27,794 nt of DNA. Origin: an uncultured Bacilli bacterium. Its GTDB lineage: Bacteria; Bacillota_I; Bacilli_A; RF39; UBA660. Positions 15,914 through 23,099 of the stretch are shown here, piece after piece; within the stretch, counting starts at the first letter, position 1; each line of letters begins with the position of its first letter. Location: contig CAKOJI010000017.1 in the NCBI GenBank assembly GCA_934089255.1, positions 1 through 27,794 of the forward strand, in the 5' to 3' direction. The position numbers were made by a program, and so were the translations under genes. The notes under the pieces are model-generated. The model made no database searches and had not been told where the DNA came from. It saw only the letters and a list, made by a program, of their open reading frames with translations.

Positions 15914-16541
15914 CTAACCAATTATATTCAAAGAAAGTAGTTGTATCTTTCTTTTCTTCCTTTTTATATTTATTTTTTATTACATCTTCTACTGTTTTAT
16001 ATCCCTTTTTATTCCACTCATATATTATTTTATCTATATATCTTAAATTACTTACACCATTATAAGTTGCTTCTTTCAAAGCTTCTTTAATTATATCTTC
16101 ATTCATACCACTATTAATCCAAGCATTAATAAATTCATACTCCATAGGAGTAAGTGGTCTTGCAAACTCTTTTTCAAACAATGTAAATATATTGTCCTCG
16201 GCACGATCTTTTACTTTTTTATTTATATTTGTTGCAGCAAGCTTATATATCTCATCTAAAGATATTTCTTCAATCACTCTATCTCCATCTTTAGTTATCT
16301 TTGTATTTACTAAATTTTTATCTGTTAAACTTGAAAACGCAGACAATATCTCACTATTATCTAACGTAGTAATTTTTTTTATCAAATTCAAATCTAATTC
16401 TGGATGTTCTTGATTAGTAAGATATATTAATAGTAATGTTTCATTTATATTTAAATTATTTTCTTTTATTATTTTAAATAAAAACGGTCTAATTATATAA
16501 TCTTTATTTTTAATAATACTATAAATTACTTCATTACTCAT
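15903..16541 (-). CDS. dnaD: DNA replication initiation protein DnaD
   Basis: 212 residues. The N-terminal winged-helix domain (about 1-95; NINETLLLIYLTNQEHPELDLNLI) and the C-terminal DnaB/DnaD-type helical domain (about 115-190; FEKEFARPLTPMEYEFINAWINSGMNEDIIKEALKEA) are both present. The YxxxI-type motif appears as LRYIDKIIYEWNKKG. It acts in primosome assembly at the origin and at stalled forks. It overlaps nth by 11 bases and lies 8 bases from the end of cca. Confidence 0.93.
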   Translation of the reverse strand: MSNEVIYSIIKNKDYIIRPFLFKIIKENNLNINETLLLIYLTNQEHPELDLNLIKKITTLDNSEILSAFSSLTDKNLVNTKITKDGDRVIEEISLDEIYKLAATNINKKVKDRAEDNIFTLFEKEFARPLTPMEYEFINAWINSGMNEDIIKEALKEATYNGVSNLRYIDKIIYEWNKKGYKTVEDVIKNKYKKEEKKDTTTFFEYNWLDEN

Positions 16542-16549
16542 AAATACAC

Positions 16550-17629
16550 CTACTTTCTAATAAATTTAACTATATCTTTATTTTTATTTTTTAATTTACC
16601 ATCTAATATATTAACTTCAATCTTTTTATAAATCTCATTAACTCCATTATAACAATTATTATTTAATTTAACTATACTTTCTAATGAAATTTTTATATCT
16701 TTTCTAGATTTTATAGGTAAATACTTATATTTTTTATTAATAATTTTATAATCTACACCAAGTACTTCACCAGCAATACTATTAATATATAAACCATAAT
16801 AATATAATGTTTGATTATTTATTTCATTTAACTTTATAATCAAACGACATTTATTTATAATATCTTTCTCTGATTTAGTAAAAGGATACAACTCACTATA
16901 TTCTATCTGACTATATATACCCAATATATCTTTAGTATATTTAATTTTATCTAAATCATAATTTATTCCTAACGAATCACATAAATCTAAATATTCAATA
17001 AGTTTTAAACCCATTAATTTATTTTCACAAGAAAATATCTTATCTAATTCTTCTTTTTTTCTAAAATAACTTATTTTATTAAATAATTCTTTATTATTTT
17101 TAATAAACACTAATATATTATCATCTAATTTAAAATTGTATTTTATACTAAATCTTATTCCCCTAAGTATTCTTAATGGATCTTCTAATAGTTTCTTTTT
17201 AGTATCACCAACACATCTAATAACTTTGTTATTAATATCTTGTAATCCATTATAATAATCAAATATTTCTCCACTATAATTCATAATTAACGTATTCATT
17301 CTAAAATCTCTTCTTTTTAAATCTGATTTCAAATCATCAATATACGTTGTTTTAGTTGGAATATGATTTACATAATTAGATTCTTTTCTATATGTAGTAA
17401 TATCTATATTATATTTTTTAGTAATTAATCTAACACAACCAAATTCTTCTTTAGTATCTTTATCTAATTTAAAAATTCTAATAATATCTTTTGGTAAAGC
17501 ATTAGTACATATATCTATATCACTAGTCTCAATACCCATTAATTTATCTCTAACATATCCACCAACAATATAAGCTTCATACCCATTTTTTTCTATTTTT
17601 TTTAATATATTAATTAATATTTTATCCAT
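16550..17629 (-). CDS. cca: CCA tRNA nucleotidyltransferase / poly(A) polymerase family protein
   Basis: 359 residues. The class II nucleotidyltransferase head contains YIVGGYVRDKLMG (about 18-30), the metal-binding SDIDICT (DxD), and RRDFRMNTL. The domain continues with EDPLRILRGIRFSIKYNF. It adds or repairs the 3' CCA of tRNAs. The tail after about residue 200 is shorter and more divergent than in Bacillus Cca (about 400 residues), and no HD domain is seen. It is tightly linked to dnaD downstream and to the CmpB-like gene upstream (9 bases). Confidence 0.9.
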   Translation of the reverse strand: MDKILINILKKIEKNGYEAYIVGGYVRDKLMGIETSDIDICTNALPKDIIRIFKLDKDTKEEFGCVRLITKKYNIDITTYRKESNYVNHIPTKTTYIDDLKSDLKRRDFRMNTLIMNYSGEIFDYYNGLQDINNKVIRCVGDTKKKLLEDPLRILRGIRFSIKYNFKLDDNILVFIKNNKELFNKISYFRKKEELDKIFSCENKLMGLKLIEYLDLCDSLGINYDLDKIKYTKDILGIYSQIEYSELYPFTKSEKDIINKCRLIIKLNEINNQTLYYYGLYINSIAGEVLGVDYKIINKKYKYLPIKSRKDIKISLESIVKLNNNCYNGVNEIYKKIEVNILDGKLKNKNKDIVKFIRK

Positions 17630-17638
17630 TTTACCTTC

Positions 17639-18148
17639 CTAATATCTATATAAAAACGTAACAATATTATCTATTAAAAATACCATTACAAATAATATAG
17701 AAACATATTTTTTTATTACTTTACTATTTTCTAAAAAACTACATAATTTTGGTTCAATAAAATATATTAAAAACATAGCACCTACTGAAAAACTTAAAAC
17801 ACTTCTTAAGCAAACATAACCACCAATATTTAAAAATAATCCAGTATAATCCCACCAAGTTCTATTATATACCCTAAACATTATATCTCCAGTTATATAT
17901 TCTAATACACCAGTTATTAATATCGATAGTAAAAAAACTAATATAGGATACTTTTTAAATCGTTTTAACAATAAGTTTAAAAATACAGCTCCCCAACCAT
18001 AAACTGGTAAGTAAGGTCCATATAAAAAACCACTATTGATTAATTTATGATCTACTACTAAATAAAATATTTCCTCGTATATCCATCCTACAAAACAGCC
18101 TATCATAAATATTAATATCCAATAATATATTTTATTTTTACTACTCAT
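17639..18148 (-). CDS. CmpB-like putative ABC-transporter type IV membrane protein
   Basis: 169 residues with about five hydrophobic segments (about 8-30, 40-62, 68-88, 100-130, 145-165). Family-like features are GFLYGPYLPVYGWGA near residue 41 and the Trp-rich RTWWDYTGLFLNIGGYVCLR, both characteristic of PF06541 (ABC_trans_CmpB). The molecular role of that family is not established. It is likely the first gene of the cca-dnaD-nth unit. GGTGATAGTTT precedes the ATG, and a TATAAT (18166-18171) lies about 20 bases further upstream, with no good -35. Confidence 0.75.
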   Translation of the reverse strand: MSSKNKIYYWILIFMIGCFVGWIYEEIFYLVVDHKLINSGFLYGPYLPVYGWGAVFLNLLLKRFKKYPILVFLLSILITGVLEYITGDIMFRVYNRTWWDYTGLFLNIGGYVCLRSVLSFSVGAMFLIYFIEPKLCSFLENSKVIKKYVSILFVMVFLIDNIVTFLYRY

Positions 18149-18578
18149 AAACTATCACCAATTTTATTATACTATCTATTATTATCTATAAAAAGAATTA
18201 TTTATTTAATTTACAGTAAAGAAAAAAAGATTTTAACCTTTTTCTTACTAATTTAGTTCATCTAACAACTGTTTCAAAATTTTATCTATATCAGTAAAAA
18301 AAACATTATATCCTTGTTATTTTAATTTTAATAAAGTTTTAAAATTACTAATTATTTCATGCTTTAATATACTACCTACTTTTGTTGGTACTCTGTTGAG
18401 ACCCAAATGACACGTTTTGAGTCTTAACATCTTGAGGCGTTAGAGCAATTTTAAATTCAGAACCTGTTTTTTAGTTGGCATTATGCCGACTTGGTAGTGT
18501 GTTACTATCTTGTCTTAAAGATAGTCTTTTGCGAAAATCCATTAATTATTCAATTTCTCTTTGGTTTTTTGCTATTAA
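18149..18578. other. Gene-free stretch between the core operon and the accessory island
   Basis: 430 bases with no convincing gene. From the left it holds a candidate -10 for the CmpB-like gene, a weak A/T hairpin at about 18215-18247, and about 140 bases of open AT-rich sequence. A structured element at 18387-18530 with higher G+C follows. On the minus strand a coherent run of about 50 codons (NRVPTKVGSILKHEIIS ... QGYNVFFTDIDK, ending TAG at 18248) is interrupted by TAA and has no start or ribosome binding site. It may be a decayed gene fragment. Confidence 0.5.
18387..18530 (+). ncRNA. Highly structured element, possible ncRNA or mobile-element end
   Basis: Read on the plus strand, it has an outer pairing GGT/ACC with TCT/AGA (18387-18394 with 18459-18464). 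Inside is an 8-bp stem GTTGAGAC (18395-18402) with GTCTTAAC (18421-18428). Two more hairpins follow: AGTTGGCA/TGCCGACT (18473-18480, 18484-18491) and ACTATCTT/AAGATAGT (18504-18511, 18518-18525). A CTTTT tail follows the last. The base composition is richer in G+C than the flanks. No gene lies downstream on this strand, so a riboswitch is unlikely. A remnant right end of an IS200/IS605-type element, an omega-RNA-like RNA or an unknown sRNA are all possible. No promoter is recognised. Confidence 0.4.
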
Positions 18579-18974
18579 TTATCTTCTTTTCATATTTTGA
18601 ATAGTTAATTCTAACTTTTTATGAGGATCTTCCCATCCTTGAGGTTTGATAACTTTTCCCATCTCATTATAATGTGGCTTGCCATCAGGCCATAATTTAC
18701 TCATATTAGCATTTTGCACTATATAGAATAATTCATCTGGTTCAATTCCCATTTCTACTAAAGTACCTAATGCAAAATATATTGTATCTATCGTAGCATC
18801 TGCTTGTTCTACTATATCTTGTTTTTCAGATGCTTCTAAAAATTCGTTTATTTCTTCTAGCATTCAAGCATATCTTTTTTTAGTTCTTTCAAGTGGTAAT
18901 GTAATAGGTGTTTCCGAATATGGAGGCCCAAAAGCCTGTTGAAATTTTTTAACTTCATTATATTCTTTATTCAT
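18579..18974 (-). pseudogene. MazG-like nucleotide pyrophosphohydrolase with one in-frame TGA
   Basis: The full frame runs from ATG at 18974 (one base after the TGA of the upstream gene, with GAAGTGATT as ribosome binding site) to TAA at 18579. It is broken only by a TGA at 18864-18866. The N-part has 36 residues and ends ERTKKRYA; the C-part begins MLEEINEFLEA. Family relatives usually have Trp between these, so TGG to TGA is the simplest change. The C-part has the all-alpha NTP-PPase features: E-E-x-x-E in EEINEF, EQADATIDTIYFALGTLVEMG (ExxD metal site), and ANMSKLWPDGKPHYN. Members hydrolyse (d)NTPs to monophosphates. The downstream ATG at 18863 has no clear ribosome binding site, so a 94-residue product would lack the first helix. 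It is either a recent nonsense mutation or low-level UGA readthrough. Confidence 0.75.
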
Positions 18975-18975
18975 A

Positions 18976-19617
18976 TCAAATCACTTCTTTATGTTTTTTT
19001 AATAATATTTTTTCATATGTTTCCTGTGAATTTTTAAAACCATTTAAAGTCAAAATATATCTACATATTTCTCCAACATTTGATACTTCTGTTAAAAACT
19101 CATTATTTTTAATTAATTCATTATCTTTATCTCTAAAATATAAAGTTTTTATTTTATTGCCACTTAATAGTTTACAAGCAGATGGGTTATCATCAATCAT
19201 TAAATCAATTCCTAGTTCTCTACATTTAGATACCTTATCTTTAATACCCCAATATATATTGTCAGTTGGAATATTATTTTTTTGGAATACTTGAATTACA
19301 GCTTCTTTAGTTTCTTTTTTTATGGTTCCCCTTGCAGTTATAAATAAATATTCATAACCTTCTAACTGAAATAACTCTAGCATTTCTTCAACCAATGGAA
19401 TTAGTGGGGTTGAGTTTATTGTTGCATATACTAAATAGTTATCAATAAATGTTTTCTTTTCTTCGTCGGTCCAAACATATCTTTTTAAATAATCAAATTG
19501 ATTTGAATCTTTTACTCCATCTTTTCTCAATATTAACAAATCATATAATTCTGCATATGATCGCATAGTTCTTTCAAAATCTAATATTATTCCATCAATA
19601 TCTAATCCTATTTTCAT
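18976..19617 (-). CDS. HAD-family 5'-nucleotidase-like phosphatase
   Basis: 213 residues. HAD motif I is GLDIDGIILDFE (nucleophile Asp5, acid/base Asp7), motif II FITARG, motif III probably the Lys of KDKVSKC, and motif IV LMIDDNPSA. The alpha-helical cap between about 15 and 85 (SYAELYDLL ... YATINSTPLIP) fits the 5'(3')-deoxyribonucleotidase/NT5C-type group. It would dephosphorylate nucleoside monophosphates or a similar small substrate. The ATG overlaps the upstream stop (TAATG), and the MazG-like gene starts one base after its TGA stop. Next to a pyrophosphohydrolase, this suggests sequential breakdown NTP to NMP to nucleoside; that link is inferred. Confidence 0.8.
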   Translation of the reverse strand: MKIGLDIDGIILDFERTMRSYAELYDLLILRKDGVKDSNQFDYLKRYVWTDEEKKTFIDNYLVYATINSTPLIPLVEEMLELFQLEGYEYLFITARGTIKKETKEAVIQVFQKNNIPTDNIYWGIKDKVSKCRELGIDLMIDDNPSACKLLSGNKIKTLYFRDKDNELIKNNEFLTEVSNVGEICRYILTLNGFKNSQETYEKILLKKHKEVI

Positions 19618-20747
19618 TATTTCTTCCTCAAAATCAACGATTTATCTTTAACCCAAGCTTCACTAATTTTAGGAGATTCATAAAAATTAGCATCTACAGT
19701 ATATCCTGTCAACCATTTAATAACCCTAACATCAGATGTTGTAAGCATTTGTGGAATATGTATAATATTTCCGCTAATATGAGCACAATCTTCTGTAGGA
19801 AATTCACAAATACCTTTTTGTTTTAATATGCATACATGATCTTTCTTATTTATTATTTCATACTCAAAAGGTATGATATCATGCAAATCATTCTCAAGTG
19901 GCAAACTAGATTTAAATTCTTTACACTTTTCTTGCATAACACAATTATTGCATCCTAATTCAGATGGTCTATAATAATGTGCATTATAATCTCGAGGCAA
20001 ATCGTGTACATAAGAAAACAAACAAGATGTTTTTCTAAATACAGGTACATTATAACTTTGCGCCATCTTTTCAAATAATTCCATTATTTTTGCATCAATT
20101 ATTTTTTTATGACCAAATTTAAATCCTGGGTATGGTTGTAAATCTATTCCTTGTTCTTGCCAGATTTTTACACTCTCAGGTTTTCCTTGTAATCCTGAAT
20201 AGCCAATTGCTAAATTATATTGTTTTGCTAAACTAAATACTCTCTCAAACGCTTCCACACTGTCATTAACATTATAAATAATTGGTCTATATTCTATTGA
20301 ATATTTGTAATTATTTTTTCTTTTTTTAGTTTCCTTTAAATTATTTTCAAATCGTTGCATAGTATTTCCATCCAAATGTGAATCAACACCAAAAGTAGAA
20401 AAGGCAATATGTAAATCTAAATCAAATGCTAAATCCGGAAATTTTGAAAAATCCCCTTTAGTAATAATGATTACAGGGCCCTTGTGTTTAGCACTTTCTA
20501 ATCTTCTTAAATAATTTATAGTATTATCTATTTGTAATAAAGGATCACCATAAAATAAATTTACTGCAACAGGTATATTTGTAAAATTAGGATTAATTTC
20601 TCCAGGTAAAATGTTATAGTGTTTTTCTTCGCATTTTTCTCCGTTTAATCTACAATATTTGCAATCATAACAATAATCAAGTGTATCCCCTAATAAGTAA
20701 AATGATTTTGCTAATATTGCCAAATCAGTTGTTTTTATACTTTCCAT
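19617..20747 (-). CDS. Radical-SAM-like protein with atypical cysteine spacing
   Basis: 376 residues from ATG at 20747, which follows GAGGGGAAAAAT; the longer frame from 20810 overlaps the promoter. Near the N-terminus is YCYDCKYCR (C-x2-C-x2-C, then C after six residues), where radical SAM enzymes normally have C-x3-C-x2-C. The following barrel-like pattern is NLFYGDPLLQ, PVIIITKGDF, LHIAFSTFG, IEYRPIIYNVND and IGYSGLQG. These resemble radical SAM strands, including the spore-photoproduct-lyase group. Two later Cys clusters, LGCNNCVMQEKC and CILKQKGICEFPTEDC, could bind auxiliary Fe-S clusters. It is first in an operon with a nucleotidase and a nucleotide pyrophosphohydrolase, so a nucleotide or nucleic-acid substrate is inferred. 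The reaction is unknown. Confidence 0.6.
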   Translation of the reverse strand: MESIKTTDLAILAKSFYLLGDTLDYCYDCKYCRLNGEKCEEKHYNILPGEINPNFTNIPVAVNLFYGDPLLQIDNTINYLRRLESAKHKGPVIIITKGDFSKFPDLAFDLDLHIAFSTFGVDSHLDGNTMQRFENNLKETKKRKNNYKYSIEYRPIIYNVNDSVEAFERVFSLAKQYNLAIGYSGLQGKPESVKIWQEQGIDLQPYPGFKFGHKKIIDAKIMELFEKMAQSYNVPVFRKTSCLFSYVHDLPRDYNAHYYRPSELGCNNCVMQEKCKEFKSSLPLENDLHDIIPFEYEIINKKDHVCILKQKGICEFPTEDCAHISGNIIHIPQMLTTSDVRVIKWLTGYTVDANFYESPKISEAWVKDKSLILRKK

Positions 20748-20766
20748 ATTTTTCCCCTCGTTTGTA

Positions 20767-20772
20767 ATTATA
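20767..20772 (-). promoter_or_regulatory. -10 element of the radical-SAM/nucleotidase operon
   Basis: Exact TATAAT on the minus strand, about 20 bases upstream of the ATG at 20747. There is no good -35, as expected for an activator-dependent promoter. The inverted repeat at 20805-20823 lies about 45-50 bases upstream of the predicted start of transcription. Confidence 0.55.
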
Positions 20773-20804
20773 ACATTAAAAATGGTAGTTAGAACCTCTC
20801 CTTT

Positions 20805-20823
20805 TTTCATAAGTGATATGAAA
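20805..20823. promoter_or_regulatory. Candidate LysR-type operator
   Basis: A perfect 7-bp inverted repeat, TTTCATA and TATGAAA, separated by five bases. It sits between the lysR stop (20835) and the operon -10, where a LysR-family activator would bind. Confidence 0.5.
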
Positions 20824-20834
20824 TAAATTCATAC

Positions 20835-21737
20835 TTAATTAATATTAATTTTTAAATAGTTTTCTATAAAAAACTTAGGTGCTATTGTTAAATATTTTTC
20901 AATGTATACTAAATTGATCGTAATCTTTGGTAAATTTTCTTTTATATCAATAATTTTAAATTCTCCATTTTCTACATTCTCTTTTATCACATCATATATA
21001 ATGTACCCTATACCTAAATCTTTTTTTATAGATCCAGCAATCATTTCACTTGTGTGAATATTTATAACATTATTTAATTCTACATTATTCTTTTCAAAAA
21101 CTTTATCTAATTGTTTTCTATTGTCAGTTCCTTTAATTGGCAAAACTAAAGGATAATTAGCTAAATCTTTAATTGTTTTAATTTTATCAATATCAATTGA
21201 AGTATCAGATTTCGCAACAAAGCAATTCTTTACCTCAATTAATGGTTGAATTATAATATTATCAATTTTAGTGTTAATTGGAGATGTATCAATTATAAAA
21301 TCTATTTCATGTTGTTCTAACAACTTTAGTAATTGTGTTGTTGTTTTACTTATTATTGTTATTTCGATATTAGGATACTTTTTATGAAAATTAGTAATAT
21401 CTTCAAATATATAAAACGAACCTATTTGTGAAGGAACTCCTATTGATATTTTACCTTTATTTAAAGTTTTACTTTCTGTCATTGTTCTTTCAGCAGTAAC
21501 TAAATTATTAAATGCTTCTTCAACATAAAAAAGAAGTTCTTCACCTTTTTCAGTTAATTTAACTCCTTTAGAGTTTCTATAAAATAAGTTTGTATTTAAG
21601 TCTTCTTCTAGTTTTTTTATAGCTTTACTTACTGCAGATTGTGTAATAAATAATTTTTTAGAAGCATCAGATATACTTTCACTTAAAGCAGCCTCATAAA
21701 ATATTTTATATAGATTTAAATTAATGTCACTTTTCAT
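20835..21737 (-). CDS. LysR-family transcriptional regulator
   Basis: 300 residues from ATG at 21737, which follows TTGGGGGGATTAATT. The N-terminal winged helix-turn-helix spans about 1-62 (SDASKKLFITQSAVSKAIKKLEEDLNTNLFYR). A linker helix and a periplasmic-binding-protein-like effector domain follow (about 90-295; KGKISIGVPSQIGSFYIFEDI ... EIDFIIDTSPI). Its position directly upstream of the radical-SAM, HAD and MazG genes, on the same strand, with a palindrome in the 87-base gap, suggests that it controls them. The ligand is unknown. Most LysR regulators are divergent from their targets; the co-directional order is less common. Confidence 0.9.
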   Translation of the reverse strand: MKSDINLNLYKIFYEAALSESISDASKKLFITQSAVSKAIKKLEEDLNTNLFYRNSKGVKLTEKGEELLFYVEEAFNNLVTAERTMTESKTLNKGKISIGVPSQIGSFYIFEDITNFHKKYPNIEITIISKTTTQLLKLLEQHEIDFIIDTSPINTKIDNIIIQPLIEVKNCFVAKSDTSIDIDKIKTIKDLANYPLVLPIKGTDNRKQLDKVFEKNNVELNNVINIHTSEMIAGSIKKDLGIGYIIYDVIKENVENGEFKIIDIKENLPKITINLVYIEKYLTIAPKFFIENYLKININ

Positions 21738-21765
21738 AATTAATCCCCCCAATCAATTAGTTGTT

Positions 21766-21774
21766 ATTATACCA
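21766..21774 (-). promoter_or_regulatory. Extended -10 promoter of the lysR gene
   Basis: TGGTATAAT on the minus strand, a perfect extended -10 (TGnTATAAT), 28 bases upstream of the lysR ATG. A TTGTTA lies 19 bases upstream of the hexamer. Confidence 0.6.
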
Positions 21775-21815
21775 CGAAAAATGATATTTTTAACAAAAAA
21801 ATTACTTTAACTCTT

Positions 21816-22208
21816 TTATAATATATTTAATGAATAACAATAGTCATATGCATTTAGTTTCTGATTGATTTTATTGTTTATTTCTTCATTATTAAAGTCA
21901 TACTGAAAGATATTAAATAATAGTTTCACTGAAAACTTTTGCTTTTCTAACAATGACAGTTCCATATATTCAGCTGATATAAATAGTAAGTTTTTATATT
22001 TAGCAAAATTAGTTATCACTTTTTTAGAATCAGGATCTAATATTCCTAATACTTCTTTTAATAATTTAATAAAGTTTTCATCATATTCAGTAGAAAAATA
22101 AGATTCTTCAAGTAGATGTATTGCTAATCTAATTTTATCAATACCATTTAAATCATCAATCATATCAACTAAATTCATTACCCTTTCTGTATTATTTTCT
22201 AATAGCAT
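21816..22208 (-). CDS. Hypothetical helical protein
   Basis: 130 residues, not recognised. The start is supported by AAGGTGGAAGATTT before ATG. The chain is acidic and mostly amphipathic helix (VMNLVDMIDDLNGIDKIRLAIHLLEES; NFIKLLKEVLGILD; KVITNFAKYKNLLFISAEYMELSLLEKQKFSVKLLFNIF). It has no signal peptide, no long membrane segment and no metal or nucleotide motif. It lies between the type III TA module and lysR, on the same strand, 262 bases from the small ORF at 22471. It could be an immunity-type or anti-toxin helical bundle given the neighbours, but nothing in the sequence proves it. Confidence 0.65.
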   Translation of the reverse strand: MLLENNTERVMNLVDMIDDLNGIDKIRLAIHLLEESYFSTEYDENFIKLLKEVLGILDPDSKKVITNFAKYKNLLFISAEYMELSLLEKQKFSVKLLFNIFQYDFNNEEINNKINQKLNAYDYCYSLNIL

Positions 22209-22265
22209 AAATCTTCCACCTTTCTAATTTGCAATTTAAGACACTTTATTTTAAAGAACAGATAA

Positions 22266-22321
22266 GAGATTAAACTTTATCTTAAAACCCCAATATAAAC
22301 GATTAAAATAGGTTTAATCTC
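22266..22321. repeat. Inverted repeat in the gap upstream of the hypothetical gene
   Basis: GAGATTAAAC (22266-22275) and GTTTAATCTC (22312-22321) are perfect 10-bp inverted repeats, with partial matching outside them. There is no T-tract for a terminator in either direction. The rest of 22209-22470 is AT-rich with no other recognised feature. It may be a small hairpin element or a regulator site. Confidence 0.5.
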
Positions 22322-22470
22322 ATTTTCTTGTCTTTTTATTTATCACTCAAACAATTAAAAAAATCAAGAGTATTTTTTAATTTTATCTACTTAAATCAAA
22401 ATTAATATTTTTACTATTAGAATCATACTTATTTACTGAATTATATGATTATAAGAACACGACAATTCAA

Positions 22471-22611
22471 TTATTTCAAAACCGATATTATAACATTCCA
22501 ATTACTTTGATTATCTTTTTTATCTGTTATATCTAGTTTTACATAATCTTTATTAAAATCAATAATTCCTTTAAAATAAAGTATATCTTGTATATTTTTA
22601 TTCAATGTCAT
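22471..22611 (-). CDS. 46-residue ORF coupled to the type III toxin gene
   Basis: The ATG (22609-22611) overlaps the toxin's TGA stop as ATGA, the classic arrangement for translational coupling. The product begins MTLNKNIQDILYFKGIIDFN and ends SNWNVIISVLK, followed by TAA at 22471. It is charged, partly hydrophobic and has no Cys. It has no recognised family. It could be a small accessory protein of the module, or the remnant of a longer gene, because no further coherent frame follows the stop. Confidence 0.5.
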   Translation of the reverse strand: MTLNKNIQDILYFKGIIDFNKDYVKLDITDKKDNQSNWNVIISVLK

Positions 22612-22952
22612 TTTATACAAAACACTTCACCATTAAAAGTATGTACATGATCAATATATTTTTCTAATGTAGGAAAAGCATTTTGAAATAATATTACCGA
22701 ATCTTCATTTAATATTTTTCGTATAAAAATAGTATTACAAAATCCATATTTTTTATACTTTTTTTCTATTATTTTTTTATATTTATCAACTTTGCTACTT
22801 AATGGAATAAACCATAAAATATTTTCATCTTTTATAGTAAAATAAGTTGGTCTTTTTTTACTTTTTTCATGATTTGTCATAAGGTTTTCATCATTAACAA
22901 TATCAAAAAATTCATCTTTTATATGATATAAGTAACCTGTTTCTATTTGCAT
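22608..22952 (-). CDS. Type III toxin-antitoxin endoribonuclease toxin (ToxN/TenpN/CptN-like)
   Basis: 114 residues, close to the shorter members of the family. Family-like features are GYLYHIKDEFFDIVND at the N-terminus, RPTYFTIKDENILWFIPLSSKVDKYKKI (the PLSSK at 50-54 matches the catalytic-region Thr/Ser-Ser of ToxN), and LFQNAFPTLEKYI near the C-terminus. Such toxins cut RNA, including their own antitoxin precursor, and are held in an RNA-protein complex. They often abort phage infection. The expected partner, a repeat RNA with its own promoter and a terminator ahead of the toxin gene, lies directly upstream at 22976-23095. AGGAG at proper spacing supports ATG at 22952. TGA stop; the next ORF overlaps it. 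Confidence 0.8.
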   Translation of the reverse strand: MQIETGYLYHIKDEFFDIVNDENLMTNHEKSKKRPTYFTIKDENILWFIPLSSKVDKYKKIIEKKYKKYGFCNTIFIRKILNEDSVILFQNAFPTLEKYIDHVHTFNGEVFCIK

Positions 22953-22975
22953 AATATCAACTCCTATTTACGTAA

Positions 22976-23011
22976 TTAAAAAGAAAATTCCATCAACAAA
23001 TGGAATTTTCT
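22976..23011 (-). terminator. Terminator between antitoxin RNA and toxin gene
   Basis: AGAAAATTCCAT (22982-22993) and ATGGAATTTTCT (23000-23011) form a 12-bp stem with a 6-base loop, then a short T run on the minus strand. Type III systems typically use such a leaky terminator to set the RNA:toxin ratio. Confidence 0.85.
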
Positions 23012-23095
23012 AAACATTTTCCTTCGGAATCATTTATTACTCGCACCATCCGTAAGCGAGAAACATTTTCTTAATGTTGCATCATTTACTTGCAA
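22976..23095 (-). ncRNA. Type III RNA antitoxin (two degenerate repeats)
   Basis: Between a strong promoter and a terminator lie two related units. The 10-mer AAACATTTTC (plus-strand sense) occurs at 23012-23021 and 23061-23070, 49 bases apart. In each unit it is followed by ATCATTTA and then CTCGCACCATC or CTTGCAACATC. In the transcript each unit contains a small hairpin: TGCAAC with GTTGCA in one, CTCGC with GCGAG in the other. The loops differ and the stems are kept by different base pairs. A similar repeat design (two to several units of about 35-50 nt that fold into pseudoknots) is known for CptI, TenpI and ToxI. The exact 5' end, estimated near 23093, and the cleavage sites are inferred. 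Confidence 0.75.
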
Positions 23096-23099
23096 CATC

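Noticed and set aside
18248..18440. Remnant of an IstB/DnaC-like ATPase on the minus strand (QGYNVFFTDIDKILKQL)
   Set aside because: The resemblance is short, no Walker A is present, a TAA interrupts the frame, and the upper part overlaps the structured element.
18387..18530. tRNA or tmRNA gene
   Set aside because: No T-loop GTTCRA motif, no acceptor stem of the right length and no CCA-type end.
22976..23095. CRISPR array or tracrRNA
   Set aside because: The two repeats are degenerate and fold as hairpins, with promoter, terminator and a ToxN-like gene, and no cas genes; a type III antitoxin fits better.
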